Position numbers and translations under genes: made by a program. A DNA stretch of 64,000 bases from a virus, in IMG/VR virus record IMGVR_UViG_3300021092_000011, positions 1 to 64,000 of that record. The stretch is one strand, 5' to 3'. The first letter of the stretch is position 1. Every line of letters starts with the position of its first letter. The notes under the pieces are model-generated. The model had not been told where the DNA came from and did not search any database. It saw only the letters and a program-made list of their open reading frames with translations. Shown piece after piece: positions 16,007-24,310 of this stretch.

Positions 16007-16376
16007 TTTAAATAGAACATTTAAAGAGATATTAAGAAAATGGGGTCACGACATACTGTATCAGAGAAAGTTAGATGATCGTAATTATTCTTCTAAATTT
16101 GAAAGAATTACAACTAGACATATGTATCCAGCAAATTCAGTTTTAGTAAATCTAACAAAAGAAGTATCAGAGGGTACGATAGTCGACAGTGCAGAAATGT
16201 TATACTATTTTGACTGTTCAGTAAATCCACGACAAGGCGATAGAATATACGAAAATATAAAATCTCATCCGCAGCCAGATTCCGTTTACAGAGTAGACTA
16301 CGCCATTCCGATGAGGGGTAAGTTTGGAAAAATAGAGTACTGGGTTGCAGGAGCGACTAGAGAAAAGCCAGTTTAA
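15999..16376 (+). CDS. Neck or head-closure-like protein
   Basis: 125 residues, overlapping the connector gene by 8 bases. Beta-rich centre (FERITTRHMYPANSVLVNLTKEV ... RQGDRIYENI ... VYRVDYAIPMRGKFGKIEYWVAGATREKP) typical of small head-closure or stopper proteins, in which a beta-barrel carries a gating loop. Assignment rests mainly on gene order and size. Confidence 0.5.
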   Translation: MTNLNRTFKEILRKWGHDILYQRKLDDRNYSSKFERITTRHMYPANSVLVNLTKEVSEGTIVDSAEMLYYFDCSVNPRQGDRIYENIKSHPQPDSVYRVDYAIPMRGKFGKIEYWVAGATREKPV

Positions 16377-16379
16377 TAT

Positions 16380-18365
16380 ATGTCTATATATAGCAGTGGA
16401 GATGTTGTAACTTTTAAGTTTATATTCAATTTAGATGGATATTTTTATGATCCAGTAAAAATATATCCAAATTGGGAATCAATAAATACTAGCGCAACTC
16501 CCTATTATGGCCTTGGTGTTTCTGATATAACAGTCTCTGTTGTTAGAGGTCACGCTGGAAACGGCCCAATAATTAGTGGTCCATATTCATATGGGGCTCA
16601 ATCAGCGACTCCAGATTATGCAGTTAGTATTATTCAGCAAATAAATAGTAACTCTGTTCTAAAACAAATTTTATCAAACAACTATATAAAGAGAGAAAGT
16701 AAGGGTATATACAATTTTGTTTACAAGATTCCAGAAAATATTTTTGACGGAAAATACACAGTAATACTAAATGCCCTAGTTAACGGTGTTAGGGAAGTAA
16801 GAGAATTATATTTTCAAATTGTTTCAAGAAATAATCAAAAGCCAATTTATATAGAATATAAACAAATAGAAAATAACACATGCACACTAACAACAGTAGA
16901 CAACAATAACTTAAGTTCAGGGGAGGTTATTACTCTTAGCGAAGTTGACTCATCTATAGATGGAGTTTACGAAATAAAAAATATAAAATCTTCAAAGAGT
17001 TTTACGATTGAAGTTTTGGCAGACGACATGCCCCTAACGGTCCTAATTCCTACTGGCAGATTATTAAGACATAAATCGAATTCTCCAGTTGTAGTTGATA
17101 GTAATCCTTCGCTTTCAGTTTCTAGTCAGGTAAATGCAATATTCAAAACATTAGAACCATTTAAAACAAATTCTGTTCTACTAATAGGTCACGCAGATTC
17201 TGCATATTTAGAACTAAACGAACTCAAAAGAATATCTTCGATAAAAGAGGCAATGGATCTTTTAGGTGGCAACAAAGAGAGTCCTTTGTTGAAGGCTGTT
17301 ATAAACTGCAATTCAGCTGGATGCAAGGATATATACATAATGATTGCAGCACCGATGTCAGAATATGTTGAAAACTCTCAAGAACTAAATTCACCAATTG
17401 CTGGATTCTTAAGCGAAAATTCTGCTACTCCAACTACTTTAACTTTTTATGAAAAATATTATGAAAGATTAAAAAAATCATATGATACTGCAAAAGAATT
17501 TGATTTTATTGATATTGTTGTTCCAGTAGACGCTTCTTTTATAAGATGTGGAAATGTAAATTTTGTTAGGCAATTGTCTGATTTTTGTGAGTATATTTAT
17601 AAAAATTCGTCAACTATAGTCATAGGAATAATAGGCTCAAGAACTGGCGGAATGAATAACGAAGACGCAGAGACAATGTCCGCCTCAAATTATTATAAAA
17701 ACTTTTTACTAGACTCAAATCAAAATACTCCAAATTATAAAGATGAAACAGACGGTAATACGCTCGATGCCGGCAGACACATAATGCTGTTTTATGGAGA
17801 GGCTGTATACAATTATCCTTTAATCGGCCTATCTTATTCTTCCAGTGTGGCGTCGTCTGTTGCTGGTCAACTTTCTGAGACTCCGGTATACAAGGGGTTA
17901 AATAGGAAAAGACTTATTGGAGCATATTCTCCGCATGGTGTTAGTTTTTCTTCTTTGCAAATAGCAAAAATTCATAATAATAAAATTAATACTTTAATTA
18001 AAAGCGGTAGATCTAGAAGAAATGTACCTTATCAAGTTTTATTGTCAGACGATAGAACATTGGCATCAAACGGTTCAAGCATGTCCAATATACCTCAAGT
18101 TAGATTAGCAGCTATGATTACCAATGAGATAAATGCAATATGTGATTCGGCCACTGGTAAATTTTCGTATGATATAATAAAAGAAAAAATTCAACAAATG
18201 TTAAATTCCCTTAAAATATCAACTCCATCTATACTAAGAGATTACAGATTTGAAATGTACGCAGACAAACAACAAAGAGGCAAGGTCTATGTGGAAATAG
18301 ATTTAATAAGCTCACATGCCATTAAAAAGATTAGTTTAAACATCCTTGCCGGACCAGGAGTCTAG
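16380..18365 (+). CDS. Tail sheath-like protein, large
   Basis: 661 residues. N-terminal 230 residues are beta-rich with an Ig-like pattern resembling the connector's N-domain. From about residue 250 (KTNSVLLIGHADSAYLELNELKRISSIKEAMDLLGG ... CKDIYIMIAAPM) it follows the sheath fold, with DIVVPVDASFI, the IGIIGSRTGG strand, LIGAYSPHG and a C-terminal handshake-like domain ending DLISSHAIKKISLNIL. A separate sheath gene follows at 19173, so this one may be a sheath initiator, neck collar or second sheath. Two SATP tripeptides lie near residues 40-75. Confidence 0.65.
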   Translation: MSIYSSGDVVTFKFIFNLDGYFYDPVKIYPNWESINTSATPYYGLGVSDITVSVVRGHAGNGPIISGPYSYGAQSATPDYAVSIIQQINSNSVLKQILSNNYIKRESKGIYNFVYKIPENIFDGKYTVILNALVNGVREVRELYFQIVSRNNQKPIYIEYKQIENNTCTLTTVDNNNLSSGEVITLSEVDSSIDGVYEIKNIKSSKSFTIEVLADDMPLTVLIPTGRLLRHKSNSPVVVDSNPSLSVSSQVNAIFKTLEPFKTNSVLLIGHADSAYLELNELKRISSIKEAMDLLGGNKESPLLKAVINCNSAGCKDIYIMIAAPMSEYVENSQELNSPIAGFLSENSATPTTLTFYEKYYERLKKSYDTAKEFDFIDIVVPVDASFIRCGNVNFVRQLSDFCEYIYKNSSTIVIGIIGSRTGGMNNEDAETMSASNYYKNFLLDSNQNTPNYKDETDGNTLDAGRHIMLFYGEAVYNYPLIGLSYSSSVASSVAGQLSETPVYKGLNRKRLIGAYSPHGVSFSSLQIAKIHNNKINTLIKSGRSRRNVPYQVLLSDDRTLASNGSSMSNIPQVRLAAMITNEINAICDSATGKFSYDIIKEKIQQMLNSLKISTPSILRDYRFEMYADKQQRGKVYVEIDLISSHAIKKISLNILAGPGV

Positions 18366-18367
18366 TC

Positions 18368-19093
18368 ATGCCACAAAATGCATTTGGTATACCAGGAATT
18401 AATCAAAATGATATTTTAACGGGAAGAAGCTATTCGGGAGATCCGCTTCAGGCAGCTGGAAATTTAACATATATTGAATTTATGGCAACAGTAAAGGCGC
18501 TTTGGGAAAACGCTTATCCAAACATAGCAATTGAGCCAGATAGCGGTGGACAAGACGCTAGGTACCCCGTAATAACCTATAATTTAGAACTAAAAAAAGC
18601 ACATACTTCAGAGCCAAAGCCGAGAACTAGACACCTTCCTAAGGACGTTAATGAAATAATTTTTGGACAAAGATTTCAAAATATTATTTCGTTTAACGTT
18701 CACACAAGGGCTACATCTGCAGACCTTCCAGACGACGAAGAGCCCGGGTACTACGGTGCTGAAGTGGCTGATAAAATTATTGAATTATTTGAAGACTTTA
18801 TGATGGAACACATTCCCGTTTTTAAAAGACTTGGGGCTTCTGAGCTGGTGTATTCTAGAAGAATGTCAGATTCAAAAATTTCAAGAAATGGAATTGACGT
18901 ATGTAAAAGAACTGTAACTTATATGTTAACAACTGAAAAGCTAGTTTCTACAAGTATATCAAGAATAGAACAGATATTGATAGACTTAAGAACATATATG
19001 GCTACAGAGCCAAGAATTAAAGCTACTCCAAATTATGTTAATATTCCCGTAAACATAGTTGACCTATATCAAACAGCTACACCTTCTTATTAA
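18368..19093 (+). CDS. Tail terminator-like protein
   Basis: 241 residues, 2 bases after the sheath-like gene. Central mixed alpha/beta region (FMATVKALWENAYP ... YPVITYNLELKKAHTSEPKPRTRHL ... NIISFNVHTRA ... EVADKIIELFEDFMMEHIPVFKRLG) resembles tail terminators, which cap the tube and join tail to head. Position just before sheath and tube supports this. No enzyme motif. Confidence 0.6.
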   Translation: MPQNAFGIPGINQNDILTGRSYSGDPLQAAGNLTYIEFMATVKALWENAYPNIAIEPDSGGQDARYPVITYNLELKKAHTSEPKPRTRHLPKDVNEIIFGQRFQNIISFNVHTRATSADLPDDEEPGYYGAEVADKIIELFEDFMMEHIPVFKRLGASELVYSRRMSDSKISRNGIDVCKRTVTYMLTTEKLVSTSISRIEQILIDLRTYMATEPRIKATPNYVNIPVNIVDLYQTATPSY

Positions 19094-19118
19094 GTTAGTT
19101 TGTTTTTATAACTAACTT
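19092..19118 (+). terminator. Perfect 9-bp hairpin before the sheath gene
   Basis: AAGTTAGTT, a 9-base loop, AACTAACTT. The first arm overlaps the stop codon of the tail-terminator gene. There is no T-run after it, so it may be a weak or attenuating terminator, or an mRNA end-protecting hairpin, in the gap ahead of the abundant sheath protein. Confidence 0.45.
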
Positions 19119-19172
19119 GTTACTATATTGTACGAGTTTAAAAAGAGTACCGATTTTGGAGGTTAACACTAA

Positions 19173-20456
19173 ATGGCTATTCCAGGTGTAAAAACAATAA
19201 TTAAAGATCGCTTTTACAGCATTTCTCGTCAAGACCTTCCAGTTGGTCCGAGAGTTACTATAATTGCAAGAAGAAGTACGGCAAACAATACAGGGAACGT
19301 TCCTGATTTAGATGCGGTTCAAGTTACCAATGAAGCTGACGTAATTTCCGCATTTGGAGAAGATTCAGACTTACATCGTGGATACTTAGAGCTTGTGAGC
19401 TCAGGCGCAGAAAGAATTTATTGCGTTCCACTTCCGTCCAATGCTACCTTTGTAAGAGGAACGTCTTCTGTAGAAGCTGATATAACAAGCTCGTCTGCTA
19501 GCATTTTTGATGCGGCATTCGAAGCGGCAGAAGCAACGCTTCCGGACGTAATTGTAGCATGGGGAGCAGGTGGACACCCAACAAATTGGTCAGCAACGCC
19601 AAGCACTAATGATAATTCTCTTGGCTTTTATGCTAATGATTGTACAACAATAACAAAATCAATGGCAACAAAAGTTGCGATAAAAGCAAAAGAAATATCC
19701 GAAAGATCACACCCGTGCATTGCAATAATGGGAGTTAAGCCCTATACTGGCGGCACAAAAACAATGACGCCATCTGTTGTTAGTACCCATCTGGCTCTGT
19801 CAACGTTGGTGAACAGAAACTCTGACGTTAATACCGCAGTAACAAACTCCGCTGGCGAAACGATTTATACTCGTTTAGCTGAAGCCGGAAGACACCTGCT
19901 CGTAATAGCTGCAGAAATTGTTCCAGTGGGATATAAGGAGGCATATGGCTATGCCAACGGAGCCGCATCATTGGCTGGTTCTTTAAGCAGACTTGCGTCT
20001 TACACTTCACCTTCAAACAAGGTGCTGTATAACGTATCTGCAATTAGATACAACCCAACAAATGCACTTCAAACATCTCTCTCTGACGTGGGTGTAAACT
20101 CTGTTATATTGAATTTCAACAGAGTTCCAATATACGCAGAAGGACTAACATTCGCAGCTTCATCGTCTGACTATACTAGAATATCAACGATGAGAGTAAT
20201 TTCCGAATGCTCACTCCTTATTCGTCAGGTATGTCAAAAATTCGTAGGTGAGGCTTCTACCATACAGGTAAGAAATTCTATGGAAACAGCCGTAACCTCA
20301 GCTCTACGTGGTATGATGCAATTAGGTGCCTTGCTGGATGCGGACTTTGCGGTCTCGTACATTCCTAATCAAAACAAGGCGATCATCGACCTCGTGGTAA
20401 CACCCGCATTCGAGCTGAAGAGCATCGAAGTGCGTTTGTCAGTAAACTTAGCCTAA
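19173..20456 (+). CDS. Tail sheath protein
   Basis: 427 residues with a strong GGAGG ribosome-binding site. MAIPGVKTIIKDRFYSISRQD start, then VTIIARRSTA and VTNEADVISAFGEDSDLHRGYLELVSSGAERIYCVPLP as in contractile sheaths, LPDVIVAWGAGG, a proline-rich central domain, and a C-terminal domain with SSSDYTRISTMRVISECSLLIRQVCQKFVGE and FELKSIEVRLSVNLA. It forms the contracting outer tube. Codon use includes CGT and CGC and no CGG, as expected for an abundant protein. Preceded by its own gap and hairpin. Confidence 0.85.
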   Translation: MAIPGVKTIIKDRFYSISRQDLPVGPRVTIIARRSTANNTGNVPDLDAVQVTNEADVISAFGEDSDLHRGYLELVSSGAERIYCVPLPSNATFVRGTSSVEADITSSSASIFDAAFEAAEATLPDVIVAWGAGGHPTNWSATPSTNDNSLGFYANDCTTITKSMATKVAIKAKEISERSHPCIAIMGVKPYTGGTKTMTPSVVSTHLALSTLVNRNSDVNTAVTNSAGETIYTRLAEAGRHLLVIAAEIVPVGYKEAYGYANGAASLAGSLSRLASYTSPSNKVLYNVSAIRYNPTNALQTSLSDVGVNSVILNFNRVPIYAEGLTFAASSSDYTRISTMRVISECSLLIRQVCQKFVGEASTIQVRNSMETAVTSALRGMMQLGALLDADFAVSYIPNQNKAIIDLVVTPAFELKSIEVRLSVNLA

Positions 20457-20489
20457 TATAACCGATAAAGAACTGGAGGGTTCAAATAT

Positions 20490-21179
20490 ATGGCAGGAGA
20501 ATATTACGATGGCCCAGTCAATAAGTATTTAAACACTTATACAACATTTTCTGGGGCAGATATTGTCGCAACATTTGGCGGCATAGAGATAGGTGCACTA
20601 TCGGGAATTACGTTCTCGGTAACAAGAGAAAAAGCCCCGATATACACAATGGGTTCACCGAACCCTAGGTCTTTCTCTAGAGGAAAGCGTGGAATAGCTG
20701 GATCGTTAATATTTACAGTATTTGACAGACCAGCTCTTTATACCATGCTTGACAAGCACCACAACACACCAGAACAAATGAAGTTTTTTACCAGGGCACA
20801 CAATACATTGCCAGGTGATACAAATCATAGAAGAGGAATATCAGAAGTAACAGACCAAACAAGAGACGTTACCTCTAAGGTTCCATTTTATGCAGATCAA
20901 ATACCACCATTTGATATTACGATTACATTCGTAAACGAATATGGTCAAGCTGCTGCAAGATCAATATACGGCGTAGAATTATTGAACGAAGGTTCAGGCG
21001 CTTCAATGGATGACATTGTGATAGAAGAGACAATGACATACGTTGCAAGAGAGCTTGGTCCAATGTATAAGATAGCTAATGATCAAATGTATAGATTTAA
21101 TTCTGAAAATCTTTCTGACATTATTAGCGGAGACGCCGCAAAGTCAGCTAAGCTGAATACAGATATCATTAGACCATAA
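20490..21179 (+). CDS. Major tail tube protein
   Basis: 229 residues; GGAGG precedes the start. ATFGGIEIGALSGITFSVTREKAPIYTMGSPNPRSFSRGKRGIAGSLIFTVFDRPALY followed by PPFDITITFVNEYGQAA and MDDIVIEETMTYVARELGP matches the beta-barrel inner tube of myophage tails. Followed by a terminator hairpin, a common arrangement after the major tube gene. Two related genes follow. Confidence 0.8.
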   Translation: MAGEYYDGPVNKYLNTYTTFSGADIVATFGGIEIGALSGITFSVTREKAPIYTMGSPNPRSFSRGKRGIAGSLIFTVFDRPALYTMLDKHHNTPEQMKFFTRAHNTLPGDTNHRRGISEVTDQTRDVTSKVPFYADQIPPFDITITFVNEYGQAAARSIYGVELLNEGSGASMDDIVIEETMTYVARELGPMYKIANDQMYRFNSENLSDIISGDAAKSAKLNTDIIRP

Positions 21180-21205
21180 TTCTTAACTAATAATATTAAG
21201 TAGGG

Positions 21206-21235
21206 TGTGGAGGAAATTTCTCCACACTTTATTTA
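21206..21235 (+). terminator. Rho-independent terminator after the tube gene
   Basis: GTGTGGAG, 7-base loop, CTCCACAC, then TTTATTTATT. Eight base pairs with a T-rich tail, 27 bases after the stop codon. Confidence 0.8.
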
Positions 21236-21251
21236 TTAATAAGGAGAATCA

Positions 21252-21992
21252 ATGTCAAATAGTTTTGTTCCATCAGATATAGATGTTTCTAAAATAGACA
21301 AAACAAAAAGATATCAAGTTTATGAAAATAGCGTTAGAAAATATAGGCAGGATAGAAATCTTCCAGATCCTTTCTCTAACATGTCTTTTGCGGGAGTAGA
21401 CATCAATGCTACTTTAGTAATACCAGATCTGCTTGAATCTGGACAAATTGCCGCACAGGGTGACGTAATTGAATTAGCGGAACTTCAAACGATATCGTAT
21501 TCAATACATAGAGAAAATACTCCAGTAAGAGTGCTTGGACATGTTAATCCAAGAGGTTTCATAAAGGGTCCAAGAACAATAGCAGGATCCTTAGTTTTTA
21601 CTGTATTTAACGAATATGCGTTTTATAGAATAAAACAATTCAAAAGAAAATTGGCAATTCTTGGATATTCTCCACTCGCTGACATGCTTCCTCCTTTTGA
21701 TGTTGTTTTATCTTTCTTTAATGAATATGGATTATATGGTAAAATGAAAGTGTATGGATTAACCATAGTCGACGAAGGACAAACAATGTCTATAGACGAT
21801 CTTATTACTGAGCAAACTTATACATATATGGCCAGAGGAATTCAACCCCTTTTGCAGTATGATCCGCAGGATGATTTTATGTATCCAGAAGACGTAGAAA
21901 AAAATGTTAATTCATCAATTATATCGAAAAAGTTTTTTGGAAATAAAGAAGATGAATACAAAAATGTTATAGATAAAATTATTAAACCATAG
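21252..21992 (+). CDS. Tail tube-like paralogue
   Basis: 246 residues, AAGGAG before the ATG. Repeats the tube pattern: AELQTISYSIHRENTPVRVLGHVNPRGFIKGPRTIAGSLVFTVFNEYAFY, PPFDVVLSFFNEYGLYGKM and IDDLITEQTYTYMARGIQP. An N-terminal 40-residue extension and a C-terminal acidic tail distinguish it. Probably a minor tube protein at the tail end or baseplate, inferred from paralogy and from lying after the terminator. Confidence 0.75.
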   Translation: MSNSFVPSDIDVSKIDKTKRYQVYENSVRKYRQDRNLPDPFSNMSFAGVDINATLVIPDLLESGQIAAQGDVIELAELQTISYSIHRENTPVRVLGHVNPRGFIKGPRTIAGSLVFTVFNEYAFYRIKQFKRKLAILGYSPLADMLPPFDVVLSFFNEYGLYGKMKVYGLTIVDEGQTMSIDDLITEQTYTYMARGIQPLLQYDPQDDFMYPEDVEKNVNSSIISKKFFGNKEDEYKNVIDKIIKP

Positions 21993-22004
21993 GAATATAC
22001 GCTC

Positions 22005-22991
22005 ATGCCAAGTAGAAAATATACAGAAAGATTTAGACCATTTAGTGGATATATTCCAACTGGAGTTGTAGGTTCCTCAACTACGTTTGATCCTTTAGAT
22101 AAAGAGCTTGATTTAAAATGGGCAGGTAGATCAAGAGAAGATACTAATTTCAATTCTTACTTTGATTATTTTTTTTCTGGTTCAGATGTTAAAATATACA
22201 TAGATGGACTTTTTTCTCCGGCTGATGAATTAGAAATATCTTCCTTTAACTTTACTATCAAACAAGAAAAGCAACCTCTATATGGATTTTGGTCATACAA
22301 CTACGACGCAGTTATGTATGGAAGTAGGATAGTTGCGGGTAATATGGTTTTAGTATTTAGATACCCAAGAAGAATGACGGATTTACTAGAAAAGGCAGCG
22401 AAAGTAAGAACTGAGAGCGTAGGAAGAAAGCCTACAGAACATGTAATAAGCCTATTGTCAGATACAGCAGAGGGTCTAAATTCGGAAGATGAAAAAAATA
22501 TACAAAAATATTGGGCAAGAAGTCAATTAGACAGAATTGCAAATGATCCAGGAAACAAGGGCGAATACGAATCTTACAATAAAAATATATTCAGTGCGCA
22601 TCCGCCATTTAATTTAATTATATATTGTGGAACGCAAGAAGATGGGTTAAGCCTTAGGTCTTCGCAACAGTCTACAAATAATACAGCTTCGATTGACAAC
22701 TATGATAGAATATTATCAACGGACTATAATACTAGATTGACAAAAATAACAAATCAAAGAACTCCAATGAAAATCGTCTTGCAAAGCGTTCAATTAATGA
22801 ATATGTCAACCGGATATGATACGGCTGGTTCTCCAATTCAAGAAGCGTATGAATTTATAGCTAAGGATACGTATTTTACAATAGCAGATGAATCAACAAA
22901 TCCATTAGCTAATTTAGTTATTGAAGAAACAGGTTCGAAAAAATCCGACAATACCCAAACAAGCGGTCCGGGTAGCGGTAAAGTTAGATAA
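22005..22991 (+). CDS. Tail tube-like paralogue, long
   Basis: 328 residues. ELEISSFNFTIKQEKQPLYGFWSYNYDAVMYGSRIVAGNMVLVF parallels the core of the two preceding proteins, and HPPFNLIIYCG plus a long insertion of about 110 residues separates it from TPMKIVLQSVQLMNMSTGYD. C-terminus is Gly/Ser-rich. Likely a tube-initiator or tube-baseplate adaptor; inferred. Confidence 0.65.
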   Translation: MPSRKYTERFRPFSGYIPTGVVGSSTTFDPLDKELDLKWAGRSREDTNFNSYFDYFFSGSDVKIYIDGLFSPADELEISSFNFTIKQEKQPLYGFWSYNYDAVMYGSRIVAGNMVLVFRYPRRMTDLLEKAAKVRTESVGRKPTEHVISLLSDTAEGLNSEDEKNIQKYWARSQLDRIANDPGNKGEYESYNKNIFSAHPPFNLIIYCGTQEDGLSLRSSQQSTNNTASIDNYDRILSTDYNTRLTKITNQRTPMKIVLQSVQLMNMSTGYDTAGSPIQEAYEFIAKDTYFTIADESTNPLANLVIEETGSKKSDNTQTSGPGSGKVR

Positions 22992-23025
22992 AAATAATCT
23001 AATATATTTAAATTATATTAAGTTT

Positions 23026-23053
23026 TGATTATATTGAGAATATATGATATTAT
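23026..23053 (+). promoter_or_regulatory. Candidate promoter in the gap before the chaperone genes
   Basis: TTGATT, 16 bases, TATTAT with TGA directly before it, in the 100-base AT-rich gap at 22992-23091. It has the same form as the candidate at 9325-9352. The ATG follows 38 bases later with TAGGAG. Confidence 0.5.
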
Positions 23054-23091
23054 GTATTGAAAATAATTTACTACAATAATTAGGAGTTATC

Positions 23092-23655
23092 ATGTCAGAA
23101 AATAAAAGTAAAAATAAAGGAAGAAAAGTCAGTGTAACTTCGGGAGCGGGCACAACAGCTACAAACACATTAGAGCAGGAAGAGCTCTCGCCAGAACTCG
23201 TTCAAGCCCTTAAAGAAGATGAAATTCGATCACAGGAGGCTGAAGATTTTGCTAATGATATGGTAGAGCAAACTACAGAGGTAGAAGATTTACCGGATGA
23301 TGAAGAAATATGGCCAGGCGGACCAACCGCTGGAACAATAAAAATGTGGAAACAAAAGCACGAAGAGGTATATGTTACCTCGATTTCTTTTGACAAACAC
23401 ATTGTTTGGAGAACTCTTTCAAGAATTGAATATAAACAGCTTGTAAAAAAAATGGAACAACTTGTTCAATCTGGACAACTTTCTTCAGCAGAAGCAAACA
23501 TGTGGAACGAAGAGTCTATAGCAGAAATATGCATACTGTATCCATCTTTTGACAGAAATGCATTAACTAAAGAATTAGCCGGGTTACCATCTTTGATAGC
23601 GCAAGAGGTATTGGAAGCATCTGGATTCGTTGCCTTAGAGGTAAGACAGCTATAA
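23092..23655 (+). CDS. Tail assembly chaperone-like protein 1
   Basis: 187 residues. Lys-rich start, acidic middle, then YVTSISFDKHIVWRTLSRIEYKQLVKKMEQ and ESIAEICILYPSFDRNALTKELAGLPSLIAQEVLEASGF. This pattern (short beta segment, helix, ILYP, ending in a SGF motif) is that of chaperones that coat the tape measure before tube assembly. The next gene is a paralogue. They are separate genes with 7 bases between them, not the usual programmed slip product. Confidence 0.65.
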   Translation: MSENKSKNKGRKVSVTSGAGTTATNTLEQEELSPELVQALKEDEIRSQEAEDFANDMVEQTTEVEDLPDDEEIWPGGPTAGTIKMWKQKHEEVYVTSISFDKHIVWRTLSRIEYKQLVKKMEQLVQSGQLSSAEANMWNEESIAEICILYPSFDRNALTKELAGLPSLIAQEVLEASGFVALEVRQL

Positions 23656-23662
23656 TCAAACG

Positions 23663-24292
23663 ATGTTAGATTCTGATTTAGTATTATCTTTAAAGCTTAA
23701 ATATGGTAATATATTTACTACCGAAGTCAAAAATCAAACAATAATATTTAGAGAACTTACATTTTCAGAGTTTGACGATATTGCACTTTTGCAAAATCTA
23801 GAGGATGGTTCTTCCGTTGATTCTGAAGATCAAATAATTGCCACGGCTGTAGTATATCCAGAAGACTTTAATATTAACAAAATGCAGGCGGGGCTTGTTT
23901 CTTCTTTAGCTCAAGAAATACTCGATGCGTCGGGCTTTAGCAATCCAAAAACTGCAAAAACCATTCTTCAGCAAAAAAGGGATCAATCTACACAGGTTAG
24001 AAGCTTAATGAAAGCCTTTGTTTTAGCTACTATATCTACATATAAACCGGAAGATTTAGATGAAATGACGTATTCTCAATTGGCAGAAAAAGTTGCACTA
24101 TCAGAAAGAATTATTGAAATAACACAAAATATGCACGGAGTACAACCCAATCAGCTTAAATTAGAGCTTATAGATCCACAAGAAGAAGAAGAAAAGAAAA
24201 AGACTACAGCAGCAAGGCATAATCTTTCTAAAACAGAAGGCGCTGCAAACTACGATGATCCAATTGCTCAGAAGCTTTGGGGTAAAGGATAA
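23663..24292 (+). CDS. Tail assembly chaperone-like protein 2
   Basis: 209 residues. IIFRELTFSEFDDIALLQN, DQIIATAVVYPEDFNINKMQAGLVSSLAQEILDASGFSN parallels the preceding protein, then a helical C-terminal extension with an acidic-basic tail (EEEEKKKT). The extension suggests it is the longer, GT-type partner that contacts the tape measure, which starts 18 bases downstream. Function from context. Confidence 0.65.
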   Translation: MLDSDLVLSLKLKYGNIFTTEVKNQTIIFRELTFSEFDDIALLQNLEDGSSVDSEDQIIATAVVYPEDFNINKMQAGLVSSLAQEILDASGFSNPKTAKTILQQKRDQSTQVRSLMKAFVLATISTYKPEDLDEMTYSQLAEKVALSERIIEITQNMHGVQPNQLKLELIDPQEEEEKKKTTAARHNLSKTEGAANYDDPIAQKLWGKG

Positions 24293-24310
24293 CACTCTTA
24301 GGGGGAACAA

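Noticed and set aside
22992-23091. tRNA gene in the longest intergenic gaps, as a candidate decoder
   Set aside because: I looked for T-arm-like GGTTCGA and cloverleaf pairing in the gaps at 4495-4582, 19094-19172, 21180-21251 and 22992-23091 and saw none. A decoder tRNA, if it exists, must lie outside the window.
23092-24292. Chaperone pair as a frameshifted G/GT product
   Set aside because: The two are full-length paralogues, each with its own start and SGF motif, separated by a stop and 7 bases, with no CGG or slippery run at the junction.
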